The notes: generated by a model from the letters alone, not told the origin. DNA of 12,681 bases from Planctomycetia bacterium (GCA_005778045.1 SXKQ01000062.1:1-12681); one strand, 5' to 3'; positions 1 through 6,884 are shown, counted from the stretch's first letter. Numbers and translations: made by a program.

Positions 1-2
1 GA

Positions 3-386
3 CTCGCGCAGGCGTGCCTCGAGGAAGCGCTCGCCTACGCCAAGGTGCGCGTGCAGTTCGGCACGCCGCTCGGGCACTTCCCGGCCATCCCGCACACGCT
101 CGCCGACATGCAGGTGCGCATCGACGCGGCCCGCATGCTCGTGCAGAAGGCGGCCTGGATGCGCGATCGTGGCGAGCAGTGCGGCCGGCAGGCGGCGGAA
201 GCCAAGCTGTTCGCCTCGCAGGCGGCCAACTTCTGCGCCGACGAGTGCCTGCAGATTCATGGTGGCGCCGGCTACACGGACCACTTCATCGCCGAGCGGC
301 TGTTCCGCGACGCGCGCATCACCGAGATCTACGAAGGCGCGACCGACATCCAGCGCCTCGTGATCGCCCGCGCGGTGATGGCTTAG
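3..386 (+). CDS. Acyl-CoA dehydrogenase, C-terminal part (gene runs off the left edge)
   Basis: The reading frame is open from base 3 to the stop at 384-386, giving 127 residues of the C-terminal helical domain of an acyl-CoA dehydrogenase, a flavoenzyme that introduces an alpha-beta double bond into acyl-CoA and passes electrons to ETF. Visible family marks are RVQFGTPLG (the usual R-x-Q-F-G), IHGGAGYT, and YEGATDIQR near the end, where the Glu of YEGAT is the expected catalytic base of the short- and medium-chain type. The N-terminal and FAD-contacting middle domains lie outside the window, so chain length and substrate cannot be judged. The next gene starts 10 bases after the stop, so it is probably cotranscribed with the G-protein chaperone and mutase genes. 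It differs clearly from the second dehydrogenase at 4004 (YEGATDIQ against GEGTSEIQ), so this is not a simple duplication. Confidence 0.93.
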   Translation, partial: LAQACLEEALAYAKVRVQFGTPLGHFPAIPHTLADMQVRIDAARMLVQKAAWMRDRGEQCGRQAAEAKLFASQAANFCADECLQIHGGAGYTDHFIAERLFRDARITEIYEGATDIQRLVIARAVMA

Positions 387-390
387 GGAG
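386..390 (+). promoter_or_regulatory. Ribosome binding site deciding the G-protein chaperone start
   Basis: GGGAG directly abuts the ATG at 391 but is six bases from the in-frame ATG at 397, a normal spacing. The motif begins on the last base of the upstream stop codon, consistent with translational coupling. This is why the chaperone is called from 397. Confidence 0.55.
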
Positions 391-396
391 ATGCAG

Positions 397-1362
397 ATGG
401 CGGCGAGCGAGACCTTGGCTGCACGCATCGAGCGCGGTGACCGCACCGCTCTCGCGCGCATGATCAGCTGGGCCGAGAATGGCGATCCGCGTTTTGCTGC
501 GGAGCTCGCTGCGCTCTGGCCGCGGGTCGGTCGCGCGTGGCGCGTCGGCATCACGGGCCCGCCGGGCGCAGGCAAGAGCACGCTCGTCAACGAGCTCGCA
601 CGCGTCGAGCGCTCGCGCGAGCGTACGGTCGGCGTCTGTGCCGTCGATCCCTCGAGCCCGTTCACCGGCGGTGCGCTGCTCGGCGATCGCATCCGCATGG
701 ACGACCGCACGCTCGACCCGGGCGTGTACATCCGCTCGATGGCAACGCGCGGCAGCCACGGCGGTCTCGCGCGCGCGGCGGCGAGCGCCTGCGACGTGCT
801 CGACGCGTTCGGCTTCGCGACGATCCTGCTCGAGACGGTCGGCGTCGGCCAGGCCGAGTACGACGTGCTCGACGCGGCCGACACGGTCGTGGTCGTGCTG
901 TGCCCCGGCGCCGGCGATGGCGTCCAGGCCATGAAGGCCGGTCTGCTCGAGGTCGCCGACGTGCTCGTGGTGAACAAGAGCGACATGCCCGGCTCGGAGC
1001 GTCTGCAGAACGACCTCATCGACGCCGTGCACGTGCGCTTCACCAAGCGCGCGTGGCAGGTCCCGGTCGTTGCGGCGAGCGCGGGCACGTCGAAGGGCAT
1101 CGAGGACGTGCTCGAGGTGGTGGCGCAGCATCGCGCGCACGTCGAGGCAAGTGGGCTCGAGGCCGCGCGCCGTCGCAAGCGCGTCGAGCAGGTGCGCCAC
1201 TCGGTGTCGGAGCAGCTCGCGGAGCGACTGTGGGGGCCCAAGGGCCTGCGTGGCCGCGTCGAAGCGGAGCTCGAGCGCGGCTCGTCGCCGCACGCGGTCG
1301 CGGCGGCGCTGCTCGAAGAGATCACGCAGGGCCTCAACCGGCCCACGGAGGCACGACGATGA
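397..1362 (+). CDS. meaB: MeaB/ArgK-family G-protein chaperone of B12-dependent acyl-CoA mutase (MeaI role possible)
   Basis: A P-loop GTPase of the G3E/MeaB group, cytosolic; the family gates adenosylcobalamin loading into, and protects or repairs, acyl-CoA mutases. Numbering from the ATG at 391, the Walker A motif GPPGAGKS is at 56-63, the VDPSSPFTGGALLGDR switch region at 85-100, the ETVGVGQ Walker B/switch segment at 149-155, and the guanine-specifying NKSD at 195-198; the C-terminal helical dimerisation arm is present. Length (321-323 residues) is normal. Two in-frame ATGs lie six bases apart (391, 397) and the Shine-Dalgarno spacing favours 397. Its stop overlaps the mutase start by four bases (ATGA at 1359-1362), so the two are translationally coupled and this is the dedicated chaperone of that mutase. 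Because the mutase looks like an isobutyryl-CoA type, the functional name could be MeaI rather than MeaB; sequence alone does not separate them here. Confidence 0.95.
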   Translation: MAASETLAARIERGDRTALARMISWAENGDPRFAAELAALWPRVGRAWRVGITGPPGAGKSTLVNELARVERSRERTVGVCAVDPSSPFTGGALLGDRIRMDDRTLDPGVYIRSMATRGSHGGLARAAASACDVLDAFGFATILLETVGVGQAEYDVLDAADTVVVVLCPGAGDGVQAMKAGLLEVADVLVVNKSDMPGSERLQNDLIDAVHVRFTKRAWQVPVVAASAGTSKGIEDVLEVVAQHRAHVEASGLEAARRRKRVEQVRHSVSEQLAERLWGPKGLRGRVEAELERGSSPHAVAAALLEEITQGLNRPTEARR

Positions 1363-3029
1363 CGATCGACGGTTCCCGCAGCGAGGTTCGCGCGGTCGAC
1401 GCGCGCGCCCTGTGGCAAGAGGAGTTCGACAAGGCAAAGAAGCGCGGCGTCGAGTTCACGAGCCTCTCCGGCGCGCCGCTCGCCCCGCTCTACGGGCCCG
1501 AAGAGGCACGCACGGACTTCGAGCAAGACCTCGGCCATCCGGGTTCGTTCCCGTACACGCGCGGCGTGCACCCGACGATGTACCGCAGTCGTCTTTGGAC
1601 CATGCGGCAGTTCGCGGGCTTTGGCAGCGCACGCCAGACCAACGAGCGCTTCAAGTTCCTGCTCGCGCACGGGCAGACTGGCCTCTCGACGGCCTTCGAC
1701 TTCCCGACGCTGATGGGCTACGACTCCGACCACGCGCACTCGCTCGGCGAGGTGGGGCAGGTCGGCGTCGCGATCAGCTCGCTCGCGGACATGGAAGTGC
1801 TGATGGACGGCATCCCGATGGCCGAGGTCTCGACCTCGATGACCATCAACGGGCCCGCGCCGATCCTGCTCGCGTTCTACATCGCCTGCGGCGAGCGGCA
1901 GGGCGTCGACCCGAAGCTGCTGCGCGGCACGGTGCAGAACGACATCCTGAAGGAGTACCAGGCCCAGCACGCGTGGCTCGTGCCCGCAGAGCCGGCGCTG
2001 CGGATGATCACGGACGTGATGGGCTACTGCGCCAAGCGCGTGCCGCAGTGGAACACGATCTCGATCTCGGGCTACCACATCCGCGAGGCTGGCTCGACGG
2101 CTGCGCAGGAGCTCGCGTTCACGCTGGCGAATGGCATGGAATACGTGCGGCGCGGCAAGGCCGCGGGTCTCGACGTCGATGAGTTCGCGCCGCGGCTCTC
2201 GTTCTTCTTCGACAGCCACCTCGACTTCTTCGAGGAGATCGCCAAGTTCCGCGCCGCGCGCCGCATCTGGGCGCGCAAGATGCGCGATACCTTCGGCGCG
2301 AAGGACCCGCGCTCGTGGATGGTGCGCTTCCACACGCAGACGGCTGGCGTTGCGCTCACCGCGCAGCAGCCCGAGAACACCATCGTACGCACAGCCTTCG
2401 AGGCGCTCGCGGCGGTGCTCGGCGGTACGCAGTCGCTGCACACCAACTCGATGGACGAGACGCTCTCCTTGCCGACCGAGAAGGCGGTCAAGATCGCGCT
2501 GCGAACGCAGCAGATCATCGCCGAGGAGATCGAGGTCGCGCACGTGATCGACCCGCTCGGTGGCTCCTACTACGTCGAGGCGCTCACCAACCGGCTCGAG
2601 GCCGAGGCCGAGCGCTACTTCGCCGAGATCGAGCGGCGCGGCGGAGTCGTGGCGGCGACCGAGCAGGGCTACATCCAGAAGGAGATCCACCGCTCGGCCG
2701 TCGCGTATACGGCCGCGGTGGAGCGCGCCTCGAAGAAGGTCGTCGGCGTCAACTGCTACGTCGAGGACGAGAAGGGCCCGACGATCGAGCTGCACAAGAT
2801 CGATCCCGCGGTCGAGCGCGAGCAGCACGAGCGGCTCGCGGCGCTGCGCAAGAAGCGTGACGGGGCCAAGATGAAGCGCGCGCTCGGGGACATCCGCGAC
2901 GCCTGCAAGTCGAGCGACAACCTGCTCGAGCGCTTCGTCGCCGCGGCGCATGCGGACTGCACGCTGGGCGAGATCGCCGACGTACTGCGCGCCGAGTTCG
3001 GCCACTACAAGGAACCCAAGATCCTCTAG
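1359..3029 (+). CDS. icmA: B12-dependent acyl-CoA mutase large subunit, isobutyryl-CoA mutase-like (family name: methylmalonyl-CoA mutase)
   Basis: Substrate-binding TIM-barrel subunit of an adenosylcobalamin-dependent carbon-skeleton mutase. The protein is 556 residues and ends before any B12-binding domain, which is encoded separately at 3279. Family blocks include GVHPTMY (69-75), GYDSDH (120-125), STSMTING (158-165), QNDILKEY (193-200), SISGYH (235-240) and RFHTQTAG. Aligning TMRQFAG with TIRQYAG of methylmalonyl-CoA mutase puts Phe85 at the Tyr89 position and Gln203 at the Arg207 position; the 118-residue gap matches in both, and His240 matches His244. Phe plus Gln is the isobutyryl-CoA mutase signature, and Ala112 lacks the Asp117 of 2-hydroxyisobutyryl-CoA mutase. 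The subunit sizes also fit IcmA/IcmB. GGAGG at 1347-1351, seven bases ahead, supports the start, which overlaps the chaperone stop. Mutase family membership is certain; the exact substrate (isobutyryl/n-butyryl, isovaleryl/pivalyl or another) is inferred. Confidence 0.93.
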   Translation: MTIDGSRSEVRAVDARALWQEEFDKAKKRGVEFTSLSGAPLAPLYGPEEARTDFEQDLGHPGSFPYTRGVHPTMYRSRLWTMRQFAGFGSARQTNERFKFLLAHGQTGLSTAFDFPTLMGYDSDHAHSLGEVGQVGVAISSLADMEVLMDGIPMAEVSTSMTINGPAPILLAFYIACGERQGVDPKLLRGTVQNDILKEYQAQHAWLVPAEPALRMITDVMGYCAKRVPQWNTISISGYHIREAGSTAAQELAFTLANGMEYVRRGKAAGLDVDEFAPRLSFFFDSHLDFFEEIAKFRAARRIWARKMRDTFGAKDPRSWMVRFHTQTAGVALTAQQPENTIVRTAFEALAAVLGGTQSLHTNSMDETLSLPTEKAVKIALRTQQIIAEEIEVAHVIDPLGGSYYVEALTNRLEAEAERYFAEIERRGGVVAATEQGYIQKEIHRSAVAYTAAVERASKKVVGVNCYVEDEKGPTIELHKIDPAVEREQHERLAALRKKRDGAKMKRALGDIRDACKSSDNLLERFVAAAHADCTLGEIADVLRAEFGHYKEPKIL

Positions 3030-3033
3030 AGGA
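3022..3033 (+). repeat. 12-base perfect palindrome over the mutase stop codon and the next ribosome binding site
   Basis: TCCTCTAGAGGA is a perfect palindrome containing the mutase TAG stop (3027-3029) and the AGAGGA ribosome binding site of the small membrane protein. As RNA it could form only a four-pair stem with a CUAG loop, so an effect on translation is possible but weak. Confidence 0.3.
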
Positions 3034-3037
3034 CGTC

Positions 3038-3268
3038 ATGGCGAAGTCCTCCAATCCCCTGATGCAGGTCATCACGCTGCTGCTCATCATCCCGGCGATG
3101 GTGACGGTCGTGGTCGGCATCGACTTCCTGCTCGACGGCTTCGGCATCGATCTCATCGAGATCAACCTGCCGCGGCGCGGCCTGTGGGGACTGTTCATCG
3201 GCGCGTGCTGCCTCGGCACGGGCTGGATCGCGAAGCAGGGCCTCGCGGCCCTCTGGAAGAAGCTCTAG
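3038..3268 (+). CDS. Small two-helix membrane protein of unknown function
   Basis: A 76-residue protein that I do not recognise. Residues about 8-33 form a strongly hydrophobic helix ([17 protein letters not shown] core); a short acidic stretch ([10 protein letters not shown]) and PRR (45-47) follow; residues about 48-66 form a second hydrophobic, Gly- and Cys-containing segment (CC at 57-58); and the tail ends in KKL. It reads as an inner-membrane protein with two transmembrane segments and no signal peptidase site. It is preceded by AGAGGA at 3028-3033 (spacing four, short but usable) and lies 8 bases after the mutase large-subunit stop and 10 bases before the B12-subunit start, so it is almost certainly translated as part of this operon. 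Membrane anchoring of the mutase, cofactor or substrate delivery, or a link to ETF/quinone electron transfer are only guesses. Codon use looks like that of its neighbours. Confidence 0.8.
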   Translation: MAKSSNPLMQVITLLLIIPAMVTVVVGIDFLLDGFGIDLIEINLPRRGLWGLFIGACCLGTGWIAKQGLAALWKKL

Positions 3269-3278
3269 CGAGATGCAA

Positions 3279-3701
3279 ATGACCCTACGCAAGATCCGAG
3301 TTCTCGTCGGCAAGCCCGGCCTCGACGGCCACGACCGCGGCGCGAAGACAGTCGCGAGTGCGCTGCGCGACTACGGCATGGAGGTGATCTACACCGGTCT
3401 GCACCAGACGCCCGAGGCGATCGCCGAGATCGCCGCGCAGGAAGACGTCGACGTGGTGGGGCTGTCGATCCTCTCCGGCGCGCACATGGCGCTCTTCCCG
3501 CGCGTACGCGCGGAGCTCGTGAAGCGCGGCATGGGGCACGTGTTGCTCACCGGCGGCGGAATCATCCCGATGGATGACATCACAACGCTCGAGTCGGCGG
3601 GCTATGCCAAGCTGTTCGGGCCGGGTACGCCGACCGAGGCGATTGCGAAGTGGATCCAGGGCGAGATGGAGAAGCGCTGGCAAGCGGAAGGAGCGCAGTG
3701 A
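3279..3701 (+). CDS. icmB: B12-binding small subunit of acyl-CoA mutase (IcmB-like)
   Basis: A stand-alone cobalamin-binding Rossmann domain of 140 residues (142 if the ATG at 3273 is used). It binds adenosylcobalamin base-off/His-on and pairs with the large subunit at 1359 to form the active mutase. Numbering from 3279, the DxHxxG motif is D16-G-H18-D-R-G21, with His18 as the cobalt ligand; the SxL motif is S63-I-L65; and the Gly-rich GGG at 92-94 holds the nucleotide tail, followed by IIP. The [12 protein letters not shown] block is typical of the family. Size and separation from the large subunit match IcmB of isobutyryl-CoA mutase, and also McmA2 of two-subunit methylmalonyl-CoA mutases. 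The start context is GAGATGCAAATG, with two in-frame ATGs; the upstream GAG is better spaced for the second. The next gene overlaps or closely follows the stop. Confidence 0.94.
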   Translation: MTLRKIRVLVGKPGLDGHDRGAKTVASALRDYGMEVIYTGLHQTPEAIAEIAAQEDVDVVGLSILSGAHMALFPRVRAELVKRGMGHVLLTGGGIIPMDDITTLESAGYAKLFGPGTPTEAIAKWIQGEMEKRWQAEGAQ

Positions 3702-3703
3702 AC

Positions 3704-3985
3704 ATGACCGATGGCAACATCCAGCGGGATATCCTGACGATCGAGGAAGCGGCGGAGCTGCTCGGCGTCAGCGTCAAGACGTTCAACAAGGTCCTGCACA
3801 CGCAGAACATCCCGGCACGTAAGATCGGGCGCGAGTGGAAGTTCTCGCGTGAGGCACTGATCGAGTGGGTCGGTTCGGGACGCAGCAAGGACTTCTACCA
3901 GAGCCAGGGCGAGGACGACGACGAGACGCCGACGCCGTCGGGCGAGAAGGCGCGGCGCACGGCGGGCTGGAAGCTCGAGTACTAG
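3704..3985 (+). CDS. Excisionase-family helix-turn-helix DNA-binding protein
   Basis: A 93-residue protein. Residues about 10-56 match the excisionase/HTH_17 winged-helix pattern of MerR-like proteins: LTIEEAAELLGVSVKTFNKV for the first two helices, then IPARKIGREWKFSREALIEWV for the wing and final helix. After it comes a short acidic linker (EDDDETPT at 70-77) and a basic tail ending in KLEY. It probably binds DNA near a promoter, perhaps that of this operon; the target is unknown. An AGGAG at 3689-3693 is 10 bases from the ATG at 3704 and four from an in-frame GTG at 3698, which would overlap the B12-subunit stop (GTGA); either start is possible and the difference is two residues. No integrase, attachment site or phage gene is nearby, so a true excisionase role is unlikely. 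Confidence 0.85.
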   Translation: MTDGNIQRDILTIEEAAELLGVSVKTFNKVLHTQNIPARKIGREWKFSREALIEWVGSGRSKDFYQSQGEDDDETPTPSGEKARRTAGWKLEY

Positions 3986-4003
3986 GAACCGAGGACAATC
4001 ACC

Positions 4004-5170
4004 ATGGCTAGCATTACGCTCCCTTCGATCCAGCACGGGCTCGACCTGTCAGAGCAGCAGCTCATGATCCGCGACATGGTGCGCGAGTTCGCGCGCACCG
4101 AGGTTGCGCCACTCGCGGCCGAGATCGACGCTTCGCACCGCTTCCCCGTCGAGACGTGGAAGAAGATGGTCGACCTCGGGCTTCCGGGCATCCCCTTCAG
4201 CGAGGATGTCGGCGGCTCGGGCGGCGACACGCTGTCCTACTGCCTCGCGGTCGAGGAACTCGCCAAGGTGTGCGGCTCCACGGGTCTCACGCTCGCGGCG
4301 CACGTCTCGCTCGGCACCTGGCCGATCTACGCCTTCGGCCTGCACCTGCGCGAGCAGTACGTGCCCGGCCTGATCCGCGGCGACCACATGGGCGCCTACG
4401 GTCTCACGGAGCCCAACGCGGGTTCCGACTCGGGCGGCACGCAGACCACGGCGGTCGACGAAGGCTCGCACTGGCGCCTCAACGGCCGCAAGTGCTTCTG
4501 CACCAACTCCAACTACGCTGGTACGTTCATCGTGACCGCGGTGACGACGCCGGGCATCGGCGCCAAGGGCATCAGCGCCTTCGTCGTGCCGAAGGGCATC
4601 GACGGCTTCCATCTCGAGCCCGGCGAGCACAAGCTCGGCATGCGCGGCTCGGACTGGGGAAGCCTGGTGTTCCAGGACGTGCGCATCCCCAAGGATCACC
4701 TGCTCGGGCCGACGGGCGAGGGCTTCAAGACCTTCATGAAGACGCTCGACGGCGGCCGCATCTCGATCGGTGCGCTGTCGCTCGGCATCGCCGAGGGCGC
4801 CTACGAGTGCGCGCTCGAGTATGCCAAGCAGCGCGAGGCCTTTGGCGGCACGCTCTCCGACCTGCAGGCCGTGCAGTTCAAGCTCGCCAACATGGCGCTC
4901 GACATCGAGGCCTCGCGCCACCTCATCTACCATGCCGCGCGCCTCAAGGACGCCGGCCTCCCGTACTCCAAGGAGGCCGCGATGGGCAAGCTGCTCGCGA
5001 GCGAGTGCGCGATGCGCGTCACCTACGACGCGATCCAGATCTACGGCGGCATGGGCTACAGCCGCGAGTACCCCGTCGAGCGCATGTGGCGCGATGCCAA
5101 GCTGTGCGTGATTGGCGAGGGCACGAGCGAGATCCAGCGCGTGATCATCGCGCGCAACATCCTGCGCTAG
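4004..5170 (+). CDS. Acyl-CoA dehydrogenase, short-chain/branched-chain type
   Basis: A complete 388-residue FAD-dependent acyl-CoA dehydrogenase; the family oxidises acyl-CoA to 2-enoyl-CoA and reduces ETF. The N-terminal helical domain runs to about residue 128, the FAD/substrate beta domain carries [11 protein letters not shown] at 132-142, and the C-terminal helical domain has the K-Q-R-E-A-F-G signature, [15 protein letters not shown], and [10 protein letters not shown], where Glu372 of EGTS is the expected catalytic base. The length is standard. GAGGA at 3992-3996, seven bases ahead of the ATG, supports the start. Position in a mutase operon suggests it acts on the mutase's substrate or product, for example isobutyryl-CoA (to methacrylyl-CoA) or n-butyryl-CoA (to crotonyl-CoA). 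Sequence inspection alone does not distinguish butyryl-, isobutyryl- or 2-methylbutyryl-CoA preference. The hydrolase gene follows after seven bases. Confidence 0.96.
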   Translation: MASITLPSIQHGLDLSEQQLMIRDMVREFARTEVAPLAAEIDASHRFPVETWKKMVDLGLPGIPFSEDVGGSGGDTLSYCLAVEELAKVCGSTGLTLAAHVSLGTWPIYAFGLHLREQYVPGLIRGDHMGAYGLTEPNAGSDSGGTQTTAVDEGSHWRLNGRKCFCTNSNYAGTFIVTAVTTPGIGAKGISAFVVPKGIDGFHLEPGEHKLGMRGSDWGSLVFQDVRIPKDHLLGPTGEGFKTFMKTLDGGRISIGALSLGIAEGAYECALEYAKQREAFGGTLSDLQAVQFKLANMALDIEASRHLIYHAARLKDAGLPYSKEAAMGKLLASECAMRVTYDAIQIYGGMGYSREYPVERMWRDAKLCVIGEGTSEIQRVIIARNILR

Positions 5171-5177
5171 GCTCCGC

Positions 5178-6077
5178 GTGAGCCTCGCTCCCGCCTCGAT
5201 CGTCCCGCCGCCCTACCGCGCGCGCACGCTGCGCGCGGGCGGCTGGGACGTGACCGAGCTCTCAGACGGCTTCCTGCGTCTCGACGGCGGCGCGATGTGG
5301 GGTGTCGTGCCGGCCACGATGTGGCGCGCCATGACGCCGCCCGACGCGGAGAATCGCATTCTGATGGCGCTGCGACCGTTCCTCGCGCGCAAGGGCGACG
5401 TGGTCGCGCTGATCGAGGGCGGTATCGGCACGCGCTGGGATGCGAAGAAGCGTCTGATCTACGGGATCGAGGCCACGACCGGGCTCGCGGAGTCGCTCGC
5501 GCACTGCGGGGTGCGGCCCGATGAGGTCACGCACGTTGTTGCCTCGCACGCGCACTGGGACCACTTCGGCGCCGCGGTGGTCGAGCGCGGCGGGGCGCTC
5601 GCGCCGCTCTTTCCGAACGCGAAGCACTTCCTGCCGCGCGTCGAGATCTCCAATGCGCTCAACCCGGATCACGTGCGCCGTGCCTCGTATCGCCCGGAGG
5701 ATGTGGAGCCGCTCGCGCGCGAGGGACTGCTCGTCGCCTACGAGGGCAGCGCGGAGATCGCTCAGGGCCTGCGGGTTCACGTGCTCGGCGGCCACTCGGA
5801 CGGCGTTGCGGTGATCACGCTCGATGAGGAGCGCGACGACGGCGCGATCTTCTGGTCGGACGTGGTGCCGACGGCCCATCACGTGCAGCCGCCCTACATC
5901 ATGGCCTACGACATCGACGTCGCGCGGAGCTTCGAGGTGCGCTCGTGCTGGATCGCTCGCGCGGCCGAGCGCGGCTGGACAGGGCTCTTCTATCACGACG
6001 TCGATACGGCCTTCGGGCGCATCGAGAAGGACGGCAAGCGCTACCGCCTCGTCGCACTGGCGGGGAGCGCGTCGTGA
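5178..6077 (+). CDS. Metallo-beta-lactamase-fold hydrolase
   Basis: A 299-residue cytosolic protein of the MBL superfamily, starting at GTG seven bases after the dehydrogenase stop. The binuclear metal set can be read: S-H124-A-H126-W-D128-H129 (the HxHxDH motif), His206 in GGHSDG, Asp228 in SDVV and His273 in FYHDVD. The N-terminal part (WDVTELSDGF, GVVPATMW, KKRLIYGIE) resembles the subgroup that includes AHL-lactonase-like and methyl-parathion-hydrolase-like enzymes. In that subgroup the early strand usually reads V-D-T-G-I-G; here it is IEGGIG, a mild departure. The substrate is unknown. In this operon a thioester or lactone hydrolase acting on an acyl-CoA side product is conceivable, but that is inference. 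No signal peptide is seen. The stop overlaps the next gene by four bases (GTGA). The start lacks a good ribosome binding site and may rely on coupling. Confidence 0.9.
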   Translation: MSLAPASIVPPPYRARTLRAGGWDVTELSDGFLRLDGGAMWGVVPATMWRAMTPPDAENRILMALRPFLARKGDVVALIEGGIGTRWDAKKRLIYGIEATTGLAESLAHCGVRPDEVTHVVASHAHWDHFGAAVVERGGALAPLFPNAKHFLPRVEISNALNPDHVRRASYRPEDVEPLAREGLLVAYEGSAEIAQGLRVHVLGGHSDGVAVITLDEERDDGAIFWSDVVPTAHHVQPPYIMAYDIDVARSFEVRSCWIARAAERGWTGLFYHDVDTAFGRIEKDGKRYRLVALAGSAS

Positions 6078-6802
6078 GCGACCTGGTCGCGCGCGTCCGG
6101 GCCGCCTACGCGAGCTGTCGCGGCTATCGCGATATGGGCGAAGCCTCGGTCACGATCGCGCGCGGTACGAAGCCGTGGCAACGCACGACGCAGCGCTTCC
6201 CGTTCCAGTCGGCCTTCGTGCGCCCCGCTCGCTTCCTGTTCGAATGGAAGGTGATGGGTGTGGGCCCGCACGAGGAATGGCCGCATGCCGCCGCATGGCG
6301 CAACGCGCGCGGGCTCTTCGCCTGGGAGACGAGCGACGAGCAGGCCGAGCAGACGCTCGCGTCGCCCGGGTCGCTCGCTGAAGTGCTCGAGCGCTGGAGC
6401 CCGGCCTGCGGCGGCTCCGCGACGCTGGTTCCGCGACTGCTCGGCGTGATCGACGGCGGCGACCCGCTCGAAGGTCTGCAGGTCGCGGGCGAGGACGAGA
6501 TCGACGGCCAGCGTGCCCAGCGGCTGGAAAGGGGGCTCGTCGGCGGCGTGTTCGTCGCCTGGATCGCGCTCGAACGCCCGTTGCTGCTGCGGACATTCTC
6601 GCGCCTACGTCACTCGCCGGAGCGCGACGCGGCCCTGCGCGCCCTCGCCGCGCGCGTGGATCTGCCCGAGGAACTGCGCAAGCTCGTCTCCGAGGCGCCT
6701 TTCGACTCCGGCGAGCGCATCGTCGAGACCACGCTCTTCTTGCGCCCCGAGCTCGATCCCGCGCTCGACGACACGTCCTTCGACCTCGCGCCGCCGCGCT
6801 GA
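6074..6802 (+). CDS. Hypothetical protein, possibly LolA/DUF2092-like fold
   Basis: A 242-residue protein with no assigned function. The start is GTG at 6074: GGGGAG at 6062-6067 is six bases ahead and the gene overlaps the hydrolase stop by four bases; upstream in-frame sequence is the hydrolase read in another frame. The N-terminal part (YRDMGEASVTIARG, then RPARFLFEW at 50-58) and the ending (FLRPELDPALDDTSFDLAPP) resemble the layout of LolA-like or DUF2092-like proteins, in which a beta-sheet groove binds lipid or peptide. That is a pattern impression, not a firm family match. Unlike LolA it shows no signal peptide, so it would act in the cytosol unless the start is further upstream. It is the last gene before the convergent ftsY and probably ends the operon. 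Confidence 0.75.
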   Translation: MSDLVARVRAAYASCRGYRDMGEASVTIARGTKPWQRTTQRFPFQSAFVRPARFLFEWKVMGVGPHEEWPHAAAWRNARGLFAWETSDEQAEQTLASPGSLAEVLERWSPACGGSATLVPRLLGVIDGGDPLEGLQVAGEDEIDGQRAQRLERGLVGGVFVAWIALERPLLLRTFSRLRHSPERDAALRALAARVDLPEELRKLVSEAPFDSGERIVETTLFLRPELDPALDDTSFDLAPPR

Positions 6803-6884
6803 TTGCGCCTCACGGGGAGGGCTGCGGCTCTCTTGCCAGCCGTCTGGTTGGTTGCAGAAAGCCGCGCGCGAAGGCGTGCCGGCA

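Noticed and set aside
537..1358. The mutase reading frame stays open far upstream, to about 537, which would give an 830-residue protein
   Set aside because: The extra part overlaps the chaperone gene in another frame, is Arg/Ala-rich with no family match, and the ATG at 1359 has a perfect GGAGG seven bases ahead and starts where the family starts.
319..1437. Long minus-strand open frame opposite the chaperone gene
   Set aside because: Antisense shadow typical of high-GC DNA; composition is Arg/Ala/Asp-rich low-complexity with no motif, while the plus strand codes for a clear GTPase.
2072..2518. Minus-strand frame within the mutase gene
   Set aside because: It lies wholly inside a strongly conserved coding region and has no supporting start signal or motif.
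3704..3985. Reading the HTH protein as a phage or plasmid excisionase marking an integrated element
   Set aside because: No integrase, att-like repeat, tRNA or phage gene is present and base composition does not change across the region.
3..5170. Two acyl-CoA dehydrogenases as a duplicated segment flanking the mutase, suggesting a composite element
   Set aside because: The C-terminal regions differ substantially (YEGATDIQ against GEGTSEIQ and throughout), so they are paralogues and not repeats.
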